Notes: generated from the letters alone by a model not told the origin. A stretch of 38,462 nucleotides of DNA from an uncultured Eubacteriales bacterium (GCA_900314565.1 OMVU01000024.1:1-38462), one strand, 5' to 3'; numbered from the stretch's first letter, positions 16,235 to 24,336 are shown. Made by a program: numbers and translations.

Positions 16235-17368
16235 TCAGTTTGTCGGGCTGACATAGATACCGTGGAACCCATTCGCCTGCTCCTCACTCTCAAAGACGAC
16301 TGTGACTCTTCTCCTGGCTTTCATATTATCTCCGATCAGCTGTGCCCTCTCGATATTCGCCCCGTAATAATTGGATGTATCATATCCCACGATTGGTTCT
16401 CCATCGATAAACACAGACATGGAAGTTTCTCCCGGAATCAGCTCATAGTCAATGGCAAGCGCCCCGTCAAAAGATGTTTCAAAGCTGTACTGATTTTCAG
16501 CTCTGCTGAAGCTGTCCACCGGGACATAGTAAAATGCATCATATTTTGACGTCTCATTGTGCTGTGCTTTGACCCTGATCTTCTCATATGGCGTCTGATA
16601 TTTGACACCATGCATGATTGTTTCAAGAATGGCCTGCTTATAGAGTACCTGTCCCTCGTCATTCAAAAATCTTCCGTCAATCACATAAGGATCCAGATTT
16701 TCGCCTGACGGAGTGATTGTGTCCGCTATATCTGCTTTATAGACGTCAGAAAGATTTCGGATGATATTGCTCTTCCACGTATGATCTTTCTCAGTATTCT
16801 CTAGAACGGTGATAATGGAGCACTTTTTAAAGGCATCTCCGATTGCCCGGAGAATCGCTTCATAATGATATGCAAGGCTCTCGTTCGTGTCGTAAGCACC
16901 TGTGCAGACGATGCAGAGGTCGTATTCCATCTTTTCATCGAGCGTCTTGATCTGGGAATAGGCAGAGTAAGCGTCACTGTCGATCAGTGCCAGATTGTCC
17001 ATTTCGACCTGAATTCCATACATGTCCCGGAGTTCCTGCGCGAGAAGGGAGGACCAGGTCAAATCGGCACCTGACGAACCATACCCCGATGCAAGAGTAT
17101 CTCCAACAACGAGAATATTGACGTTGAAGCCATCCGCAAGTTTCTGATAAAAGCTGTCCGTTTTCTCCCGGGCAGCCTTCGCTTTTGCAGCCTGAACAGA
17201 TTGTGTCTTTTCCTCAGCTCGTGTCCCCTCATTCACTTCCGCTGCAACGGCTTCGGTCTCAGCGCGGCTTTCTTTGTCCGTAAGATGAAGGTACCCCATA
17301 AAGGCAATACAGGAAATTGAGATGATGACAGCGAGTATTTTTCCAATTATTGGTAAACTTGATTTCAT
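16235..17368 (-). CDS. SGNH-fold membrane protein with altered active site, paralogue 1
   Basis: A 377-residue protein: N-terminal membrane helix (residues 7-27), an Ala/Glu-rich coiled segment (35-70), an SGNH-type domain (about 82-255) and a C-terminal beta-rich domain. The block I motif is VVGDT (Thr91 where SGNH enzymes have Ser), block III is GAYD (Tyr for Asn) and block V is DGRFLNDEG (Phe234 where His is expected). Ordinary SGNH hydrolase chemistry is therefore doubtful. The start at 17368 follows GGAGAAG. A paralogue with the same changes lies at 20654-21778, across the glycogen genes. The extracytoplasmic location suggests a role on cell-wall glycans, but that is a guess. Confidence 0.8.
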   Translation of the reverse strand: MKSSLPIIGKILAVIISISCIAFMGYLHLTDKESRAETEAVAAEVNEGTRAEEKTQSVQAAKAKAAREKTDSFYQKLADGFNVNILVVGDTLASGYGSSGADLTWSSLLAQELRDMYGIQVEMDNLALIDSDAYSAYSQIKTLDEKMEYDLCIVCTGAYDTNESLAYHYEAILRAIGDAFKKCSIITVLENTEKDHTWKSNIIRNLSDVYKADIADTITPSGENLDPYVIDGRFLNDEGQVLYKQAILETIMHGVKYQTPYEKIRVKAQHNETSKYDAFYYVPVDSFSRAENQYSFETSFDGALAIDYELIPGETSMSVFIDGEPIVGYDTSNYYGANIERAQLIGDNMKARRRVTVVFESEEQANGFHGIYVSPTN

Positions 17369-17511
17369 AAACTTCTCCATGCACCGATCGTAAACCGTAC
17401 ATACGACAGGATTTTTATCTCTGAAACACAAAGCTCGTGATTCCTATCGTGAGCTGACTGCGCTAAGTGAATTTTTTCTTTTGCATAGGATACAAAGTAC
17501 ACATCAGACAT

Positions 17512-17552
17512 CATCGCCTTTTGCGAAGAACAATCGCATAAAAAGAACGATG
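17512..17552 (-). promoter_or_regulatory. 5' leader hairpin of SGNH paralogue 1
   Basis: The leader of this gene, from a promoter near 17630, is about 240 bases long. It folds locally as CATCG/CGATG, then CTTTT/AAAAG, then TGCGA/TCGCA with a 7-base loop. I do not recognise a known riboswitch. Confidence 0.35.
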
Positions 17553-17616
17553 TCTCTTGCCTGCGCGGGGAATCAGGAATGTGCAACGTTACTGATTACT
17601 TGTTTCAACAGATAGT

Positions 17617-17645
17617 AATATACTAAAAATGAGAGACCTTGTGAA
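17617..17645 (-). promoter_or_regulatory. Promoter of SGNH paralogue 1
   Basis: Minus strand: TTCACA (17640-17645), 17-base spacer, TATATT (17617-17622). It implies a leader of roughly 240 bases. Confidence 0.5.
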
Positions 17646-17724
17646 GATATGATTTTCCCAGATTCCTTTTTAAAAGCCTGGAAAGACGCACAGAAGCGGA
17701 ATCCATAGTTCTGCCGCAGACCAT

Positions 17725-17950
17725 TTTATCTCAGTGGGGAAGACCCCCGCTTCTATAAGCGGGGGATAGGTTAATATCCTGCTCGTCTCAGTGGCGGGTT
17801 TCAATCCCCCACTGAGATAAACGCCTCAGCTACACAATGCTCCACTGGAGCATTGTTACGCATGCTTAGGCACGGCGGATCACAGCCGCGCAAAGAGGAA
17901 GGTGCTTCGCACCATGCGCGGCGCGGCAAGAACGCTGAGGCGTTCTTGAA
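17725..17950. repeat. Composite dispersed repeat, copy B (longest)
   Basis: In order: TTTATCTCAGTGGGG (17725-17739); a perfect 9-bp hairpin CCCCCGCTT-CTAT-AAGCGGGGG (17744-17765); a second partial GTCTCAGTGG; the inverted end CCCCACTGAGATAAA (17807-17821); an extra palindrome ACAATGCTCC/GGAGCATTGT; the nested stem around GGTGCTTCGCACC; and the terminal 9-bp hairpin. The last roughly 77 bases differ from copy A at only two positions by my reading. It occupies most of the gap between SGNH paralogue 1 and glgC. Confidence 0.85.
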
Positions 17951-18066
17951 TTGATTTTTTCCAACAATCATACATCAAAAAACGCTTATCAATTGCACTA
18001 TTTTCCCTATTAAAAAATTACAGATAATTTTTTTATACGATTTTTGCACAAATTTCTTAAAACTAA

Positions 18067-18095
18067 TTCGCATTTTACGAACAATATGCTACAAT
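18067..18095 (+). promoter_or_regulatory. Promoter of glgC-glgD
   Basis: TTCGCA (18067-18072), 17-base spacer, TACAAT (18090-18095), about 60 bases upstream of the glgC start codon. Confidence 0.55.
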
Positions 18096-18157
18096 AAATG
18101 TACGTGAGTAAAGGCCTTTTATTATGATCATTATAAAAGAAAGAGAGGTTTCACATT

Positions 18158-19294
18158 ATGCAAAACTCAATGTTAGCAATGATTCTGGCCGGTGGCCGCG
18201 GCAGCCGTCTGAAAGACCTGACAAACAAAGTGGCCAAACCTGCCGTCTCATATGGTGGAAAGTACCGCATCGTTGACTTCCCGCTTTCCAACTGCGCGAA
18301 CAGCGGAATCGACGTTGTCGGCGTACTGACACAGTACGAGTCTGTTGAGCTCAACTCCTATGTTGCCAAGTCCGGTAACTGGGGTCTCGACAGCCGTGAC
18401 AGCGGTGTCTTCGTACTTACACCGCGTGAAAAAGCTGACTCAGGTCTCGATGTCTACCGCGGAACTGCTGATGCGATCTCCCAGAACATCGACTTCATCG
18501 ACAAGTATGATCCGGAATATCTTCTTGTTCTCTCCGGCGACCACATTTACAAGATGAACTACGATCAGATGCTCGATTATCATAAGGAGAAGGGCGCTGA
18601 CGTTACCATCGCTGTCCGTGAGGTTCCGTGGAAGGAAGCTTCCCGTTTCGGTATCATGAACACAGATGAAGACCTCAATATCGTTGAGTTCCAGGAGAAG
18701 CCGAAGGAGCCGAAGAGCAATCTCGCTTCCATGGGTATCTACATGTTCACCTGGAAGAAGCTTCGCAAGATCCTTGTTGCTGACATGAAGAATCCGGATT
18801 CCAGCCATGACTTCGGCAATGATGTCATTCCGTGCTACCTGAACGGCGGTGACAAGCTTGTCGCATGGAAGTTCGCAGGATACTGGAAGGATGTAGGAAC
18901 GATCAATTCTCTGTGGGAAGCCAACATGGATCTGCTCGACAAGAAGAACGAGCTCGATCTCGGCGACTCCTCCTGGAAGATCTACACCGACGATGCTCCG
19001 GCTCTGCCGCAGTATATCGGACCGGACGCTGTCGTAGAGAACGCTTACATTACACAGGGCGTTGTCGTTGACGGTTTAGTTAAGAATTCTGTCCTCTTCA
19101 CAGACAGCCAGGTAGCTGAAGGCGCACAGGTCATCGATTCCGTCCTCATGCCGGGTGCTATTGTCGAGTCCGGTGCTGTCGTCACACGCGCACTCGTTGC
19201 AGACGGCGTCAAGATCGGCAAGAATGCTGTTGTCGGCTCCGCTGACAGTGAAGATATCACACTTGTTGCAAAACGTGTAAAGGGGGAAGAATAA
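18158..19294 (+). CDS. glgC: Glucose-1-phosphate adenylyltransferase, catalytic subunit
   Basis: A 378-residue enzyme that makes ADP-glucose from glucose 1-phosphate and ATP, the committed step of bacterial glycogen synthesis. The nucleotide-binding loop [12 protein letters not shown] (residues 10-21), [28 protein letters not shown] and LSGDHIYKM are intact, and a left-handed beta-helix with hexapeptide repeats closes the C-terminus. The ATG at 18158 follows AGAGAGG. It is followed after one base by glgD. This pair is the only plus-strand unit in the window. Confidence 0.98.
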   Translation: MQNSMLAMILAGGRGSRLKDLTNKVAKPAVSYGGKYRIVDFPLSNCANSGIDVVGVLTQYESVELNSYVAKSGNWGLDSRDSGVFVLTPREKADSGLDVYRGTADAISQNIDFIDKYDPEYLLVLSGDHIYKMNYDQMLDYHKEKGADVTIAVREVPWKEASRFGIMNTDEDLNIVEFQEKPKEPKSNLASMGIYMFTWKKLRKILVADMKNPDSSHDFGNDVIPCYLNGGDKLVAWKFAGYWKDVGTINSLWEANMDLLDKKNELDLGDSSWKIYTDDAPALPQYIGPDAVVENAYITQGVVVDGLVKNSVLFTDSQVAEGAQVIDSVLMPGAIVESGAVVTRALVADGVKIGKNAVVGSADSEDITLVAKRVKGEE

Positions 19295-19295
19295 G

Positions 19296-20417
19296 ATGGC
19301 AGCAAAAGCATTAGGTATTGTCACTTCCGGCAATCGTATTAAAGTTGAAGGAATGCAGGCATTCCGTCCTGTCTCCGCATTTACATTTGTTGGCCGTTAC
19401 AGAATGATCGATTTCCCGCTCAGTAACCTCAGCAATTCTGAGATCGAGCGCATCCAGATCTTCGCAGGTCAGAACCCGCGCTCCCTCGCCGAGCACGTAG
19501 GCACAGGCCGTCATTACGGCATCAACAGCAAGCGCGGCAAGATTCAGCTTCTCTTCTCCCCGCAGAGTGAAGTCAACGAGATCTATAACACAGATATCGC
19601 TTCCTTCCTTTACAACGAGGATGTCATCGATCGTGTAAAAGCTGATTATGTGATCATCGTTCCGTCCTACATGGTATTCGCGCAGGATTACAAAGCTCTC
19701 CTTGCAGCACATATCGAGGCAGGCAACGATATTACTCTTCTCTATCACAAGGTCAACAATGCGGACACCGCTTTCATGAACTGCGAATTCCTTGAGCTCG
19801 ACGATGAGAAGAGTGTCAAGTCGATCCAGACAAATATCGGCGGCAAGAAGTCCAAGAACATCTTCATGAACAGCTACATCATGAAGAAGGATCTCTTCAT
19901 CGACCTTGTCAACGAGGCAAAGAAGAAATCCTCCATGTACAATCTGTTCAACATCGTAAATGACAAGGCTGCTGCAGAAGAGCTCAACATCAAGGCTGTA
20001 CAGCACAAGGGCTACTTCGAAGCCATCACTGACTTCAAGTCCTATTACGATGCAAACCTTGAACTCACAGATTATAAGGCAGCTTCCAGCCTCTTCACGA
20101 CAAAATGGCCGATCTACACAAGAACAAATGACGCATGCCCGACACAGTATGTCGAGGGCGCTTCCGTCAAGAAGTCCCTGATCTCCAACGGCTCCATCAT
20201 TGCCGGAACAGTCGAGAACTGCATCATCGGCCGCGGCGTTACGATCGAGCCGGGCGCTGTGATCAAGAACTCCGTCATCTGCTCCGAAGTCACGATCGCG
20301 AAGGATACAGTCATCGAGAATCAGGTCGTTGATAAGTATGCGAAGATCCTCCATGCAAAGGAGATCATCGCGGATCCGGAGAATCCGGGATATATCAAGA
20401 GACTTGACACGCTTTGA
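19296..20417 (+). CDS. glgD: Glucose-1-phosphate adenylyltransferase, GlgD subunit
   Basis: A 373-residue paralogue of GlgC. It keeps the fold (VGRYRMIDFPLSNLSNS near residues 28-45) but lacks the catalytic loop: the N-terminus reads LGIVTSGNRIKV instead of LAGGRGSRL. In Firmicutes GlgD is an inactive partner that raises the activity of GlgC in the heterotetramer. The start at 19296 is one base after the glgC stop, with GGGGGAAG upstream, so the two are translated together. Two tandem hairpins end the unit. Confidence 0.97.
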   Translation: MAAKALGIVTSGNRIKVEGMQAFRPVSAFTFVGRYRMIDFPLSNLSNSEIERIQIFAGQNPRSLAEHVGTGRHYGINSKRGKIQLLFSPQSEVNEIYNTDIASFLYNEDVIDRVKADYVIIVPSYMVFAQDYKALLAAHIEAGNDITLLYHKVNNADTAFMNCEFLELDDEKSVKSIQTNIGGKKSKNIFMNSYIMKKDLFIDLVNEAKKKSSMYNLFNIVNDKAAAEELNIKAVQHKGYFEAITDFKSYYDANLELTDYKAASSLFTTKWPIYTRTNDACPTQYVEGASVKKSLISNGSIIAGTVENCIIGRGVTIEPGAVIKNSVICSEVTIAKDTVIENQVVDKYAKILHAKEIIADPENPGYIKRLDTL

Positions 20418-20444
20418 TCATTGAATAATGTGAAACACGTTAAA

Positions 20445-20511
20445 GCCCCCCGCACTCATCTTTCGATGAATGCGGGGGGCGCATTTTCACAGAAAATGAG
20501 CCCCTCTTGTC
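20445..20511 (+). terminator. Tandem terminators after glgD
   Basis: First stem GCCCCCCGCA/TGCGGGGGGC (20445-20454 with 20471-20480) followed by GCATTTTC; second stem GAGCCCCTC/GAGGGGCTC (20488-20496 with 20503-20511). The second can also act on the minus strand, where ATTTTC follows. Confidence 0.85.
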
Positions 20512-20538
20512 CGAGGGGCTCAAAACATTTCATAATCA

Positions 20539-20620
20539 GGAACGCTTCAGCGTTCTTACCGCGACGCGAAGGGTGCGAAGTACCTTCCTGTTTGCGCGGC
20601 TGCGATCCGCCGGAGGCTTT
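20539..20620. repeat. Composite dispersed repeat, copy D (partial)
   Basis: It has the same orientation and order as copy A up to GATCCGCCGGAGGC, without the 16-bp inverted repeat. The inner stem is GGTGC-GAA-GTACC, with one G-T pair where copy A has G-C. It lies between the convergent glgD and SGNH paralogue 2. Confidence 0.75.
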
Positions 20621-20653
20621 AATCTCTGACACAGAATTGGCATCTTAAGATGA

Positions 20654-21778
20654 TCAGCCTGCCGTACTCACGAACAGCCCGCGGAACGTGTCCGCCTCCT
20701 CTTTTGATTCGAATTTCACGCGAATCTTGACTGTCGCATTCACGTCACCGGATGCATATACGATCTGTCTCTGAGAAGCCGGATTGTTGAACTTCTTCGT
20801 CTTCTCATAGACGATATCTTCACCGTCGATAACAACGGTCTCCCCGTTCTCACCGTTGATGTAGTCAAAATCAATTCCGATATTTCCGGCAACCGCAGCA
20901 TTCAAAGTGTAACGGGTATTGTCTGTTTTTTCAAAGTCAGAGACCGGGATAAATGTCAGAACTTCATAGTTCGCAGCCTGTCCGTCCATCACATCTACAC
21001 TTTCCGCTGTACGTCCGGTCCCGGCTTCCGCATTTTCCTTAATAACTCCCATCAGGGTATCGCAGTAAGCCTGATGCCCCTCGTCATTCGGGAAGAAATC
21101 GTAAGTAGTATAGGGGTCATATTCTTCCCTGAAGGATTCGATCGTATCCGCAGTCTGAAGTCCGTAATGCTCTGCAAGCGACTGGATACCCGTGATCTTT
21201 GGAGTATACTCTTTCTGCGCATGCTCAAGGACAGAGATCATGTTGATATCTCCGAACTTTTCGCGGAGCGCACGGATAAGCGCCTCGTAGTGGACCGCAC
21301 TTGTCTCTTCCGCGTCGTACTGACCGCTGCAGATGATCACGAGATCGTACGATTCCTCAGCACTCATCTGCTTGACCATGGCGTAGAACGAATAACTCGT
21401 GTTGTCATCGAGGATAAGTGTCTTAAGGTCGGCTTTCACATCATACTCGTCTGCAATCGCCTTCGGAAGCAGGCTGGTCCATCTTTTATCTACAGAACTG
21501 GCAGCGGGTCCGTCCGCAAAAGTATCTCCCACGACAAGAATCTTAACGTCAAATCCGTCAATCAGCTTCTGATAGAAGCTGTCCGTGTTTTCATCCGCTT
21601 CCCAGCCGCGTCCGGAATCTTCCGCCGTGATCTCCGACGCTGCCTGCTTCTGCTCCTCCCGCGCTTCGGCGATTTTAGCAGTCTCAGCAGCCTTCTCCTG
21701 ACGGATCCCGATGACTAGATACAGGATCCCTGCCAGGCTGATTAACACACAGATGATATTCCTCACTGTACTGTTCAT
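20654..21778 (-). CDS. SGNH-fold membrane protein with altered active site, paralogue 2
   Basis: A 374-residue paralogue of the protein at 16235-17368 with the same layout: N-terminal helix (residues 5-25), Ala/Glu-rich segment (29-55), the shared motif TDSFYQKL, an SGNH-type domain and a C-terminal beta-rich domain ending in a similar F.G.(Y/F)VS motif. Block I is VVGDT (Thr86), block III SGQYD (Tyr154) and block V YDFFPNDEGH (Phe229 in the His position). The start at 21778 follows GGAGGGGG. It faces glgD tail to tail. Function unknown; probably extracytoplasmic and linked to surface glycans. Confidence 0.8.
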   Translation of the reverse strand: MNSTVRNIICVLISLAGILYLVIGIRQEKAAETAKIAEAREEQKQAASEITAEDSGRGWEADENTDSFYQKLIDGFDVKILVVGDTFADGPAASSVDKRWTSLLPKAIADEYDVKADLKTLILDDNTSYSFYAMVKQMSAEESYDLVIICSGQYDAEETSAVHYEALIRALREKFGDINMISVLEHAQKEYTPKITGIQSLAEHYGLQTADTIESFREEYDPYTTYDFFPNDEGHQAYCDTLMGVIKENAEAGTGRTAESVDVMDGQAANYEVLTFIPVSDFEKTDNTRYTLNAAVAGNIGIDFDYINGENGETVVIDGEDIVYEKTKKFNNPASQRQIVYASGDVNATVKIRVKFESKEEADTFRGLFVSTAG

Positions 21779-21890
21779 GTACTCCCCCTCCGTAACGCTT
21801 CGAGTAACGTTTCATACGTCCAGGTATCTTATAATAAAAAAGCAGTCTTTTTCTTCAAATTCTTTCATGTAAGCCGGGACATACTCCACC

Positions 21891-21896
21891 ATTATA
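21891..21896 (-). promoter_or_regulatory. Probable -10 element of SGNH paralogue 2
   Basis: A consensus TATAAT on the minus strand, about 110 bases upstream of the start codon. The -35 region (CAAATT) is poor. Confidence 0.35.
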
Positions 21897-21935
21897 CAGC
21901 ATCATCGGCCGGAATTTGAAGGGTTTTTAACGGAT

Positions 21936-23198
21936 TTATTGCTTTTCTTTGAAATAAATATCAATTACCATGATTTCCGAGTCCGTCAAAGTCCTGAAGT
22001 AAGGACCAAAGCAGCCGACACCGCTCGTCACATACGTCTGCAGATTATCGCACGTCCTGTATCCCCATGCGTTGTACCAGATAAGATCCATTCCGAGGGT
22101 AATCGGAAAATACTGTCCTGCATGGGTATGGCCTGCCATCAGGAAATCGTAGCCCTCTGCCGCCAGCGTCTCCACGTCAGCAGGCTCATGTTCCAGATCG
22201 ATGATGGTCTTCGACTTATCAAGTTTTTCGATCAGTTCGGCAGATGAGAGACGAGTCTGACTTTCATTTCCTGTCTCCTCACGGTCAAGTCGTCCCACAA
22301 TATAAACAGAGTCATCAATCGTTACGACCTCATCCGAAAGGATCTTTATGCCTGCCTTCTCACAGAATTCAAGGTAGCGGGAATCGGTCAGATTGGTTCT
22401 GCCTGCGGAGAAGTTGAACCCGAAGATCAGATTGTCCTCGACATCGTGGTTGCCCATGACACCATAGACACCGTACTTCGCTTTAATCCCTGCAAGGTTC
22501 TCCTCCGTTCTCTCCGGCTCGCGGACCGCGCTCCACTGATTGTCGAAAATATCCCCTGCCACAAAAACAATATCCGGATTTTCGGCATTGATCTTTGTGA
22601 CCATCTGCTCCATGAGCTCAGGACCGGCGTTGTAACCCAGGTGCAGATCTCCGATGAGGACGACTTTCATGCGGTCGATGTTCCCTCCGCTCTTCCCGAC
22701 AGTCGTCTCATATCTGTGTACCTGTATATCACGGGCATGATGCTGTCCATATACGGCCACGTTCATGACAGCACCGATTATGAGCGTCCCGAGGATCCGA
22801 TAGGTCCAGGGGCCCCAGAGAGGTCGTTTTGTGCGCTTCACCATGTCATTGCTGTCAGTTACTTCGCAGTAGATCCGGTCAGGATGGAAATGTCCTATGA
22901 CCCGCTGTACGATCCACAGGACTACCGTCGCCGCAAAGACGAACATGCTGAGGTAGATCACGACGACAACGGTCATGTATCCGACCCTGCGGAAAAACAT
23001 CTGCACTCTCCCCGCAGCCAGAAAGAAGGCCGCCGGCATGAGGAGGGCAAAGACAGTAAAAATCATTCCGCTGATGTATCTGAAGTGAAGGTTCCTGGTA
23101 AACGGTAAGAACGAATCGAACCATCCGTACGCCCAATTCAGAAGAAGCGCCAGCGCAATAAGATAGGTAGGGCCGATGAGAAGAAGAAATTGTGCCAT
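21936..23198 (-). CDS. Membrane metallophosphoesterase (YkuE-like)
   Basis: A 420-residue protein. About four to five membrane helices fill residues 1-165; the calcineurin-like phosphoesterase domain follows: LIGDLHLGYN, VAGDIFDN, MGNHDVED, IDLEHEP and AGHTHAGQYFP carry the metal ligands. The catalytic domain follows the last helix and probably lies outside the cell. The substrate is unknown; relatives act on lipid-linked or nucleotide-sugar phosphates. The start at 23198 follows AAGGATG. It is about 55 bp after the thioesterase gene in the same direction, so they are probably cotranscribed. Confidence 0.88.
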   Translation of the reverse strand: MAQFLLLIGPTYLIALALLLNWAYGWFDSFLPFTRNLHFRYISGMIFTVFALLMPAAFFLAAGRVQMFFRRVGYMTVVVVIYLSMFVFAATVVLWIVQRVIGHFHPDRIYCEVTDSNDMVKRTKRPLWGPWTYRILGTLIIGAVMNVAVYGQHHARDIQVHRYETTVGKSGGNIDRMKVVLIGDLHLGYNAGPELMEQMVTKINAENPDIVFVAGDIFDNQWSAVREPERTEENLAGIKAKYGVYGVMGNHDVEDNLIFGFNFSAGRTNLTDSRYLEFCEKAGIKILSDEVVTIDDSVYIVGRLDREETGNESQTRLSSAELIEKLDKSKTIIDLEHEPADVETLAAEGYDFLMAGHTHAGQYFPITLGMDLIWYNAWGYRTCDNLQTYVTSGVGCFGPYFRTLTDSEIMVIDIYFKEKQ

Positions 23199-23251
23199 AT
23201 CCCAGTCATCCTTTCAAATCCAGCAAACAACAATGAAATGTTCTTTAAGGT

Positions 23252-23689
23252 TTATCCCTTCCTGTCCTCTCTCGAAGCCATATTATAATAGATGAAGGAC
23301 CCTTTCGATACCAGTCTTCCGTCTGTTCCCAGAACATCCACATCGATATAGGAAAATGTCCTCCCGTTCCTTCTGACACGTCCTACAGCCCGGAGCTCCT
23401 TCTGCCCCTTCGTCCCGCTGACATACTCTACATTGCCCGAGACAGTAGGTCCGTAGCCTCCGCCGCAGATGTTCGCAACGCCCGCGACGACGTCCATGAG
23501 ATTGTATGTCTGCCCGCCGTAGACCATTTCATAAAAGTTCAGCATCTCGGGCTTCACTTCCATTACAGCCTCGCAGAGATCCTTTTCCAGTCTTGTGAAC
23601 CTGAGAGGATGATCTTTTTCAAGGCGTTCGATCATGTAATCGATTTCTTTCAGCTTTTCATCTGAGGGATTGAGAAAATTCTGTATCAT
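23252..23689 (-). CDS. Hotdog-fold thioesterase (PaaI-like)
   Basis: A 145-residue protein of the PaaI/4-hydroxybenzoyl-CoA thioesterase type: MVYGGQTYNLMDVVAGVANIC forms the central helix of the hotdog fold, followed by GNVEYVSGTKGQKELRAVGRVRRNGRTFSYIDVDV. It should hydrolyse an acyl-CoA thioester; the acyl group is unknown. The motif usually reads HGG.....D; here it is YGGQTYNLMD, so the general-base Asp is present while the His is Tyr. I use the ATG at 23689; a TTG one codon earlier is also possible. This ATG overlaps the stop of a short repeat-bearing frame upstream (TGATG). Confidence 0.8.
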   Translation of the reverse strand: MIQNFLNPSDEKLKEIDYMIERLEKDHPLRFTRLEKDLCEAVMEVKPEMLNFYEMVYGGQTYNLMDVVAGVANICGGGYGPTVSGNVEYVSGTKGQKELRAVGRVRRNGRTFSYIDVDVLGTDGRLVSKGSFIYYNMASREDRKG

Positions 23690-23901
23690 CAAAGTCTCAC
23701 TTCCCTTTCAAATGGTATGCCTGTATGGTCTGCTTTTCCGATTCCGAATGGCATGCCTGTAAGGTCTGCTTTCCCGATTCCAAATGGCATGCCTTTAAGG
23801 TCTGCTTTCCCGATTTCGAATGCAGGCAGCGCACGCATGCTGAGGAGCGTCATCCTATTGATCATGTCATAAGAGAAGGGCTGCGAAAAATGATCGCTCA
23901 T
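23689..23901 (-). CDS. Possible 70-residue repeat protein overlapping the thioesterase start
   Basis: A short open frame upstream of the thioesterase gene. Its C-terminal half is three in-frame copies of a 12-residue unit (GIGKADLTGMPF and variants). The repeat period of 36 bases keeps the frame, and its TGA overlaps the thioesterase ATG by one base, as in coupled genes. Against it: the start codon lies inside the tRNA-operon hairpin, and the ribosome binding site (GAAGG) touches the ATG. It could be a leader peptide or chance. Confidence 0.25.
   Translation of the reverse strand: MSDHFSQPFSYDMINRMTLLSMRALPAFEIGKADLKGMPFGIGKADLTGMPFGIGKADHTGIPFEREVRL
23710..23817. repeat. 36-bp tandem repeat, three copies
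   Basis: Units 23710-23745, 23746-23781 and 23782-23817, differing from each other at only a few positions, with a short partial unit after. Located between the tRNA cluster and the thioesterase gene. Confidence 0.9.
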
Positions 23902-23915
23902 CCTTCGCAGCCCTT
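23876..23915 (-). terminator. Hairpin ending the tRNA cluster
   Basis: Perfect 12-bp stem AAGGGCTGCGAA/TTCGCAGCCCTT (23876-23887 with 23904-23915), six bases after tRNA-Leu in the direction of transcription. The following T run is weak (CTCTTATG), so read-through into the thioesterase gene is possible. Confidence 0.6.
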
Positions 23916-23920
23916 AAATC

Positions 23921-24005
23921 TGCCGGCAACCGGGGTCGAACCGGTACGATTGTGATAATCGAGAGATTTTAAGTCTCTTGCGTCTGCCTATTCCGCCATG
24001 CCGGC
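23921..24005 (-). tRNA. tRNA-Leu (UAA)
   Basis: An 85-base class II tRNA with acceptor GCCGGC, a long variable arm, anticodon UAA in the loop CTTAAAA and TTCGACC in the T loop. CCA is not encoded. Last of four tRNAs in the cluster. Confidence 0.95.
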
Positions 24006-24067
24006 GTAAATTATTGCGATCTTTAGACGGCCGACACGAAACAGGCCAAAAAAAGATAACAAAAAAG

Positions 24068-24141
24068 CGACTCAGAAGGGACTCGAACCCTCGACCTCCG
24101 CCGTGACAGGGCGGCGTACTAACCAACTGTACCACTGAGCC
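24068..24141 (-). tRNA. tRNA-Asp (GUC)
   Basis: Acceptor GGCTCAG/CTGAGTC, anticodon loop CTGTCAC with anticodon GUC, T loop TTCGAGT. CCA is not encoded. Confidence 0.95.
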
Positions 24142-24200
24142 GTAATGAAGATATTCACTTTTCCTGCGACTGACGGGCAAATTGCCCGCTCTGCCGCAAG

Positions 24201-24274
24201 TGGATCATCAGGGACTTGAACCCCGGACCGATCGGTTATGAGCCGACTGCTCTGACCAACTGAGCTAATGATCC
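24201..24274 (-). tRNA. tRNA-Met (CAU)
   Basis: Acceptor GGATCAT/ATGATCC with A discriminator; anticodon loop CTCATAA. The fully paired first position and the lack of three G-C pairs below the anticodon point to an elongator Met, although a CAU tRNA modified to read Ile AUA is not excluded. Confidence 0.88.
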
Positions 24275-24336
24275 AGGGAATACGAAGATCTGCTTCTCAA
24301 ATCGGAACAATGATTCGGTCTGAAAAGACTTCGCAG

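Noticed and set aside
17365-17586. 73-codon frame upstream of SGNH paralogue 1
   Set aside because: It ends just after the start of the SGNH gene and lies within its leader hairpin, with no ribosome binding site. Treated as untranslated leader.
17600-17725. c-di-GMP or other known riboswitch near the SGNH leader
   Set aside because: A GCGCAGGCAA string recalled the GEMM motif, but the rest of that motif is missing.
19311-20354. Long open frame (347 codons) on the minus strand opposite glgD
   Set aside because: GlgD is clearly the real product. The antisense frame follows from its codon pattern and has no domain or start signal.
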